DNA of 17,921 nucleotides, taken from NCBI GenBank assembly GCA_004558595.1, contig SFCN01000041.1:1-17921 (forward strand). Direction: 5' to 3'. This document shows, in pieces, positions 13,518 through 17,921 of the stretch (positions are counted from its first letter, which is position 1; the number at the start of each line of letters is the position of its first letter). The notes beneath the pieces were generated by a model, which saw only the letters and a program-made list of their open reading frames with translations, ran no database searches and had not been told where the DNA came from. Source of the DNA: Phascolarctobacterium sp. Its GTDB lineage: Bacteria; Bacillota; Negativicutes; Acidaminococcales; Acidaminococcaceae. The position numbers were made by a program, and so were the translations under genes.

Positions 13518-14576
13518 ATGGTTGAAACAATGATTTGGCAAAGCGCAGAGAAAGCACTGAAAGTGCTTGATCAAACGCTGCTGCCACAAAAATGCATGTT
13601 CATTAGCTGCAAGGATTACAGCAGAGTGAAGCTGGCCATTAAGCGCTTAGAGGTGCGGGGCGCACCGGCTATTGGCGCGGCGGCAGCCTTCGCCATGGTG
13701 CTGGGCGCACAGGAATGTGCCGACAAGCCTGACTTTTTGACTGCTCTAGCCAAGGTAAGGGACGATTTAATCAGTGCACGTCCTACGGCAGTAAATCTGT
13801 CCTGGGCTTGCAAGAAGCAGTACGAGTTGGCGTTGGAGCTTAATGAGGCTGATACCCCGCCCTACAAGATTATTAAGGCTTTGGAAGCAGCTGCTGTAAG
13901 GATTTATGATGAGGATATCGCTCGCAATAAGAAGATGGGAGAGTATGGCGCAGCCGTACTGCCTGCGGATGCAGTGGTTCTGACTCACTGCAACGCGGGA
14001 GCGTTAGCTACCTGTGGTTGGGGAACAGCGTTAGGTGTTATCCGCAGCGCTCACGCGCAAGGGAAAATCAGAATGGTCTACGCTGATGAGACGAGACCGC
14101 TTTTGCAGGGCGCGCGGCTCACGGCCTATGAGCTTTTCGAAGATAAGATTCCTGTAACGCTTATTACGGATAACATGGCCGCCTGGACCATGAAGCAGAA
14201 GGGTATTAACGCCGTAGTCGTAGGCGCTGATAGGATCGCCGCCAACGGCGACACGGCTAATAAAATTGGCACATATGGTGTGGCTTTAGCGGCTAAGGCT
14301 CATGGAATTCCATTCTATATCGCCGCACCAGTGAGTACCTTTGACTTTAGTATCGCTAGCGGTGAGGAAATTCCCATTGAAGAGCGTGCGGCTGAGGAAG
14401 TAAAAGCATTCCGCAGTGAGCAAACCGCGCCTAGCGGTGTGGCCACCTTTAACCCAGCCTTCGACGTGACCCCATGGTCGCTCATCGCTGGTATTATTAC
14501 TGAATATGGCGTGATTACCGCGCCCTATACAGAAAATATTAAAAAGTTGCAAGAGAAAAGCAAGGAGGATTTTTGA
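13518..14576 (+). CDS. mtnA: S-methyl-5-thioribose-1-phosphate isomerase MtnA
   Basis: Converts 5-methylthioribose 1-phosphate to 5-methylthioribulose 1-phosphate. The 352-residue length is standard. Visible motifs: RGAPAIG at 47-53, THCNAGALAT with the catalytic Cys158, ADETRPLLQGARLTAYEL, ITDNMAAW, and GADRIAANGDTANKIGTYG with catalytic Asp238; these match the Cys and Asp of Bacillus MtnA. The eIF2B-like relatives lack this set, so isomerase assignment is firm. The ribosome site AAGGAG (13507-13512) overlaps the end of the phosphorylase gene, implying coupled translation. MtnA may also accept 5-deoxyribose 1-phosphate, as known for DHAP-shunt versions. The following step genes mtnX/W/C/D of the aerobic methionine salvage are not present. 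Confidence 0.95.
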   Translation: MVETMIWQSAEKALKVLDQTLLPQKCMFISCKDYSRVKLAIKRLEVRGAPAIGAAAAFAMVLGAQECADKPDFLTALAKVRDDLISARPTAVNLSWACKKQYELALELNEADTPPYKIIKALEAAAVRIYDEDIARNKKMGEYGAAVLPADAVVLTHCNAGALATCGWGTALGVIRSAHAQGKIRMVYADETRPLLQGARLTAYELFEDKIPVTLITDNMAAWTMKQKGINAVVVGADRIAANGDTANKIGTYGVALAAKAHGIPFYIAAPVSTFDFSIASGEEIPIEERAAEEVKAFRSEQTAPSGVATFNPAFDVTPWSLIAGIITEYGVITAPYTENIKKLQEKSKEDF

Positions 14577-14579
14577 TAC

Positions 14580-15824
14580 ATGGAAAGCATGATTAAGGAT
14601 ATTAAGCTGGCCCCCTTAGGCCATCAACGTATTGCCTGGGCCAAGGAATATATGCCTTTGCTGAACATTTTGAACGAAAAATATAGTGAGACGAAGCCCT
14701 TTGCAGGTCTAAACATGGTAGTAACCATCCACTTAGAAGCGAAAACTGCTTATTTGGCCATGGTTTTGAAGAATGCCGGCGCCAATGTGGTTGTCACCGG
14801 CTCCAATCCTCTGTCCACCCAGGACGAGATTGCCGCAGCCTTGGTTGACAGCGGTATCAAAGTTTTCGCAACCCATGCTTGCACCAACGAAGAGTACGAT
14901 ATGTATCTGCGTGAAGCCCTGAAAATTGAGCCCGATTTGATCATTGATGATGGTGGTGATTTGGTAAACATGCTCCACGGTGAGCGTCGTGATTTGATCG
15001 ACAAGCTTATCGGCGGCAGTGAGGAAACCACTACCGGCGTGCATCGCTTAAAGGCTTTGGCTGCAGCCGGCCATTTGGCTTTTCCCATGATCGCTGTTAA
15101 CGATGCCTATTGCAAATATTTATTTGATAATCGCTATGGCACCGGCCAATCCTCCTGGGATGGCATTATGCGTACTACCAACATGTCTGTGGCAGGTCGC
15201 ACTGTTGTTGTTGCTGGCTACGGCTGGTGTGGCAAGGGCGTGGCTATGCGTGCCAAAGGCCTTGGCGCTAATGTTATCGTTACTGAGGTTGATCCCATTA
15301 AGGGCATTGAGGCTGTTTTCGATGGCTTCCGCGTAATGCCCATGCTTGAGGCCGCTAAGGAAGGCGATATATTCGTTACCGTCACCGGCTGCAAGGACGT
15401 TATTACCAAGGAACACATGCAGGTTATGAAAAATGGCGCTGTTATGTGTAATGCTGGTCACTTTGATGTGGAGGTCAACAAGCATCATTTAGAGGAGTTG
15501 TCCGTAATTCCTCCCTATGAAGTGCGCAAGAATATTATGACCTATACTACTGCCGATGGTCGTAAGCTGAACCTTTTGGGTGAAGGCCGTCTTGTTAACC
15601 TAGCTTGTGGCGATGGTCATCCTATTGAGATCATGGATTTGTCATTCGCCATGCAGTTTTTGGCAATGAAATATTTGCTGGATAATAAAGGCCAATTGGA
15701 GAATAAGCTCTATGTGCTGCCGGAAGAGCTGAATACCGAGGTTGCGGCTCTGAAGCTACAAGCCATGGGTGCTGGCATCGACACCTTGAGCGAGGAGCAG
15801 CAGGCATATTTAGCTGCTGAATAA
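14580..15824 (+). CDS. ahcY: S-adenosylhomocysteine hydrolase family, short form (possibly S-inosylhomocysteine hydrolase)
   Basis: NAD-dependent hydrolase that splits the nucleoside from homocysteine. Conserved features: HLEAKTAYL near 50, TGSNPLSTQDEIAAAL, DDGGDLVNMLH, SEETTTGV, VNDAYCKYLFDN (catalytic Lys and Asp) , the NAD-binding AGYGWCGKG at 212-220, TGCKDVI, NAGHFDVEV, and GRLVNLACGDGHPIEIMD. At 414 residues it is shorter than the usual ~430-470 and ends in LSEEQQAYLAAE, lacking the C-terminal KPDHYRY tail that in most bacterial and eukaryotic enzymes reaches into the partner's NAD site. Tail-less forms are known from archaea and Thermotoga, and the methanogen version acts on S-inosylhomocysteine after a deaminase. 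A deaminase gene lies in the same operon here, so the inosyl substrate is a real possibility. ATG 14580 follows AAGGAGG (14562-14568) by 11 bases. Confidence 0.93.
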   Translation: MESMIKDIKLAPLGHQRIAWAKEYMPLLNILNEKYSETKPFAGLNMVVTIHLEAKTAYLAMVLKNAGANVVVTGSNPLSTQDEIAAALVDSGIKVFATHACTNEEYDMYLREALKIEPDLIIDDGGDLVNMLHGERRDLIDKLIGGSEETTTGVHRLKALAAAGHLAFPMIAVNDAYCKYLFDNRYGTGQSSWDGIMRTTNMSVAGRTVVVAGYGWCGKGVAMRAKGLGANVIVTEVDPIKGIEAVFDGFRVMPMLEAAKEGDIFVTVTGCKDVITKEHMQVMKNGAVMCNAGHFDVEVNKHHLEELSVIPPYEVRKNIMTYTTADGRKLNLLGEGRLVNLACGDGHPIEIMDLSFAMQFLAMKYLLDNKGQLENKLYVLPEELNTEVAALKLQAMGAGIDTLSEEQQAYLAAE

Positions 15825-15828
15825 GACG

Positions 15829-16503
15829 ATGGAAGTAAAAACCTTGACAAAAAAAGCAGCCTGTGCCGCCATTGTGGAGATGGGGCATAAGCTGATTGAA
15901 AAGCATTTGGTGGCTGGCTCCTGGGGTAATATTAGCTGCCGTACTCGCAAGGGTATCGCTATTACTCCCTCGGGCCTGGGCTATGAAAAATTAATGTCCA
16001 GCGATATTGTGATCGTAGATGGTGAGGGCACAGTGCTTAGCGGCAAGCATATTCCTTCCTCCGAGACCAAGGTTCATGTGGCCATTTATAAGGCCTTTCC
16101 CGAAGCTGGGGCCGTGATTCACACCCATAGCATTTACGCCAGCGCTCTATCTGCCATGCATGAAGATGTACCGGCTATTATCGAGGATATCGTGCAGATC
16201 TGTGGTGGCAGGGTTAACTGCGCTCAGTACGCCCTGACTGGAACCCAGGAGTTGGCAGATGCCGCGGTACAAGCTTTAGCCGGGCGCAAAGCTGCTCTTT
16301 TGGCCAATCATGGTGCAGTATGCTGGGGCAAGGATTTAGCTGAATCCTTATTGGTTGCAGAGATTTTGGAAAAGGCGGCCCAAATCGTAGTTTTGTGCAA
16401 AAGCTGCAGTGGCAAGCTGCATGAGCTGGATGCTGCTGACTCAGCAGCGATGCATACCTTTTACGAGGAGCATTATTCCAAGCGTCAAAGAGGCGAGGAA
16501 TAA
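15829..16503 (+). CDS. Class II aldolase (fuculose-1-phosphate aldolase/MtnB family), likely methylthioribulose-1-phosphate aldolase
   Basis: Zinc-dependent aldolase of 224 residues. Catalytic Glu79 in PSSETKVH and zinc ligands His98, His100 (HTHS) and His161 (NHGAV) are in place, with SWGNIS at 31-36 and TPSG at 46-49 for phosphate binding. The family includes L-fuculose-1-phosphate aldolase and MtnB dehydratase, which share this fold. Directly behind mtnA and in an operon with no later salvage enzymes, the best reading is cleavage of 5-methylthioribulose 1-phosphate to DHAP and methylthioacetaldehyde (and 5-deoxyribulose 1-phosphate to DHAP and acetaldehyde), as in the DHAP shunt. An MtnB-type dehydratase is the alternative. 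It starts four bases after the hydrolase stop with only a weak ribosome site, so it depends on coupling. Confidence 0.85.
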   Translation: MEVKTLTKKAACAAIVEMGHKLIEKHLVAGSWGNISCRTRKGIAITPSGLGYEKLMSSDIVIVDGEGTVLSGKHIPSSETKVHVAIYKAFPEAGAVIHTHSIYASALSAMHEDVPAIIEDIVQICGGRVNCAQYALTGTQELADAAVQALAGRKAALLANHGAVCWGKDLAESLLVAEILEKAAQIVVLCKSCSGKLHELDAADSAAMHTFYEEHYSKRQRGEE

Positions 16504-16570
16504 GCATGATAGCTTAATGATTTAGAAATAGCTTTCGTAACACTCTATTTTTAAGGGAAGGAGTGATATT

Positions 16571-17851
16571 TTGGGAAAATTATTAATTAAAAATGTAGAA
16601 TTACTGCACACTCCCAACGGAGTAATGCAAAATATCGCTATTGAAGATACAAAAATCACCTATGTGGGCACGGAAATCCCTACAGGCTATGAAGATGCTG
16701 ATGTTGTGGATGGCAAGGGTAAGCTAGCCACCGCAGGTATGGTGAACACCCATGGTCATGTTTCTATGACGTTGCTACGCAGCTATGCGGATGATATGGC
16801 CCTTATGGATTGGTTAGAAAATAAGATTTGGCCTATTGAAGCTAAAATGGATGCCAACGACATCTATTGGGGCGCTATGCTGGGCATTGTGGAAATGCTC
16901 AAGGGCGGTACTACCTGCTTCGCGGATATGTATTGCTTCATGGAAGATGTGGCCAGAGCTTGTCTCGAGACGGGTATTCGTGCTAATCTGTGCCGTGGCC
17001 TTATCGGTGTAGCTCCTGATGCTGATGTGAAGTTGGCCGAAAATGATGTGCTAGCCGAAAACTGGCAGGGTGCAGGTAACGGCCTTATTCGCGTTACCTA
17101 TGGTCCTCATGCTCCCTATACCTGTCCCATACCTTACCTAGAGAAGGTTATTAAGGCTGCGGCAGACCATAAAGCAGAAATTCAGATGCATTTATGTGAA
17201 ACCAAATTCGAAGTAGAAAGCTGCATCAAGGAGCATGGTGTTACTCCCATTAAGCTTATGGATAGCTTAGGCATGTTCGAGCTTGGCACTATAGCTGACC
17301 ATGCGGTGCATCTTACTGAAGAGGATATGGAGCTTATGGCTGCGAAAAAAGTGCGCGTAGCTCATAATCCGCAGAGCAATTTGAAGTTAACTAGCGGCAT
17401 CGCTCCCGTTGCCAAAATGCTGGAGAAGGGGATTTGCGTAGGTCTTGGTACCGATGGCGCTTCCAGTAATAATAATCTGGATATGCTGGAGGAGTGCCGT
17501 GCGGCAGCCATGTTACATAAGGCAACTACTTTTGATCCGTTGGTGGTACCAGCTGCAAAGGCTTGGGAAATGGCCACTGTTGATGGAGCCAAGGTCTTGG
17601 GCTTTGAAAACTTAGGCAAGCTGGAGGCAGGTCAATTGGCTGATCTCGTGCTTTGGGATACCCATAAGCCCTATTGGTATCCTCGTCATAACAAGTTATC
17701 CCAGCTTGTATACGCAGCCAACAGCAGCGATGCTGATACCGTTATCGTAGCAGGTAAAAAGGTACTGGAGGGCGGCAAGCTCTTAACCTTTGATGAAGAA
17801 AAGATTTATGCTGAAGCTCAGGCCTGTGCTGAGCGTCTTGTTAATAAATAA
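16571..17851 (+). CDS. mtaD: 5-methylthioadenosine/S-adenosylhomocysteine deaminase MtaD
   Basis: Amidohydrolase that removes the amino group of adenine in MTA and SAH (and, in related enzymes, 5'-deoxyadenosine), giving inosine forms. The 426-residue protein has metal ligands His61 and His63 in NTHGHVSMTLLR, His207 in MHLCETKFE, His247 region in DHAVHLTEED, and Asp295 in GLGTDGASSNNN, plus the MtaD hallmarks HNPQSNLKL and the N- and C-terminal beta-sandwich segments (LADLVLWDTHKPYWYPRHN). TTG 16571 is the start: GGAAGGAG at 16556-16563 lies seven bases before and no ATG fits. It is separated from the aldolase gene by 67 bases without a recognisable promoter or terminator and belongs to the operon. 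Its presence explains the oxopurine-type phosphorylase upstream. Confidence 0.93.
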   Translation: MGKLLIKNVELLHTPNGVMQNIAIEDTKITYVGTEIPTGYEDADVVDGKGKLATAGMVNTHGHVSMTLLRSYADDMALMDWLENKIWPIEAKMDANDIYWGAMLGIVEMLKGGTTCFADMYCFMEDVARACLETGIRANLCRGLIGVAPDADVKLAENDVLAENWQGAGNGLIRVTYGPHAPYTCPIPYLEKVIKAAADHKAEIQMHLCETKFEVESCIKEHGVTPIKLMDSLGMFELGTIADHAVHLTEEDMELMAAKKVRVAHNPQSNLKLTSGIAPVAKMLEKGICVGLGTDGASSNNNLDMLEECRAAAMLHKATTFDPLVVPAAKAWEMATVDGAKVLGFENLGKLEAGQLADLVLWDTHKPYWYPRHNKLSQLVYAANSSDADTVIVAGKKVLEGGKLLTFDEEKIYAEAQACAERLVNK

Positions 17852-17887
17852 GCTTCTTATGTAAGAAGTAAATTCAGGAGGAGAATT

Positions 17888-17921
17888 ATGGCAAAAATCC
17901 TTAGTAAAGAACTTATTGCTC
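17888..17921 (+). CDS. Start of a further operon gene (cut by window end)
   Basis: ATG 17888 with a strong ribosome site AGGAGGAG at 17876-17883 opens a frame reading MAKILSKELIA before the window ends. Eleven residues are too few to identify it. It follows mtaD by 36 bases that contain only a small hairpin without a T-run (17853-17868), so it is probably co-transcribed. Confidence 0.6.
   Translation, partial: MAKILSKELIA

Noticed and set aside
17853..17868. Terminator after mtaD
   Set aside because: CTTCTT/AAGAAG forms a small AT-rich hairpin without a following T-run, and a strong ribosome site and gene start come right after.

Overview
The window looks like chromosome of a diderm Firmicute of the Negativicutes, possibly Acidaminococcaceae/Phascolarctobacterium-like. 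The evidence is a complete Gram-negative energy-coupling and outer-membrane uptake set (ExbB, ExbD, TonB, TonB-dependent receptor with C-terminal Phe) combined with Firmicute-style features: strong AGGAGG ribosome sites, TTG/GTG starts and MoeA-like/MOSC-MogA gene types. The genus is a guess. All genes lie on the + strand.

Region 1 (1-3920) is a molybdenum block: a MOSC-MogA fusion, molybdate permease ModB, molybdate-binding lipoprotein ModA, a MoeA-like molybdopterin-binding protein with a four-Cys tail, and a one-domain ModE-like regulator. No ModC ATPase gene is present. ModA appears to start at a non-standard AUA codon. The first ~90 bases have a codon composition unlike the rest of the gene.

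Region 2 (3921-11330) is a TonB-powered uptake system. A strong promoter drives exbB-exbD-tonB, which ends at a terminator. Then come a substrate-binding lipoprotein, a FecCD/BtuC-type permease and an ATPase. A separate promoter with Fur-like sequence, a 14-bp palindrome and a divergent cobalamin riboswitch precede the outer-membrane receptor gene. The riboswitch makes corrinoids the likely cargo.

Region 3 (11331-12041) has no intact gene. It holds the wreck of a BNR/sialidase-like gene that still has a good promoter, then a terminator, a 12-bp palindrome and a new promoter.

Region 4 (12042-end) is a tightly packed operon for recycling S-adenosylmethionine by-products: HAD phosphatase, MTA/MTI phosphorylase-family enzyme, MtnA isomerase, a short SAH-hydrolase-family enzyme, a class II aldolase, MtaD-type MTA/SAH deaminase, and the start of another gene. 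Residue choices and gene content suggest a deaminase-first route: MTA, SAH and perhaps 5'-deoxyadenosine are converted to inosine forms, phosphorolysed or hydrolysed, isomerised and cleaved by the aldolase to DHAP plus a small aldehyde. This resembles the oxygen-independent DHAP shunt. Cobalamin uptake beside methyl-cycle recycling makes metabolic sense, but that link is inference.
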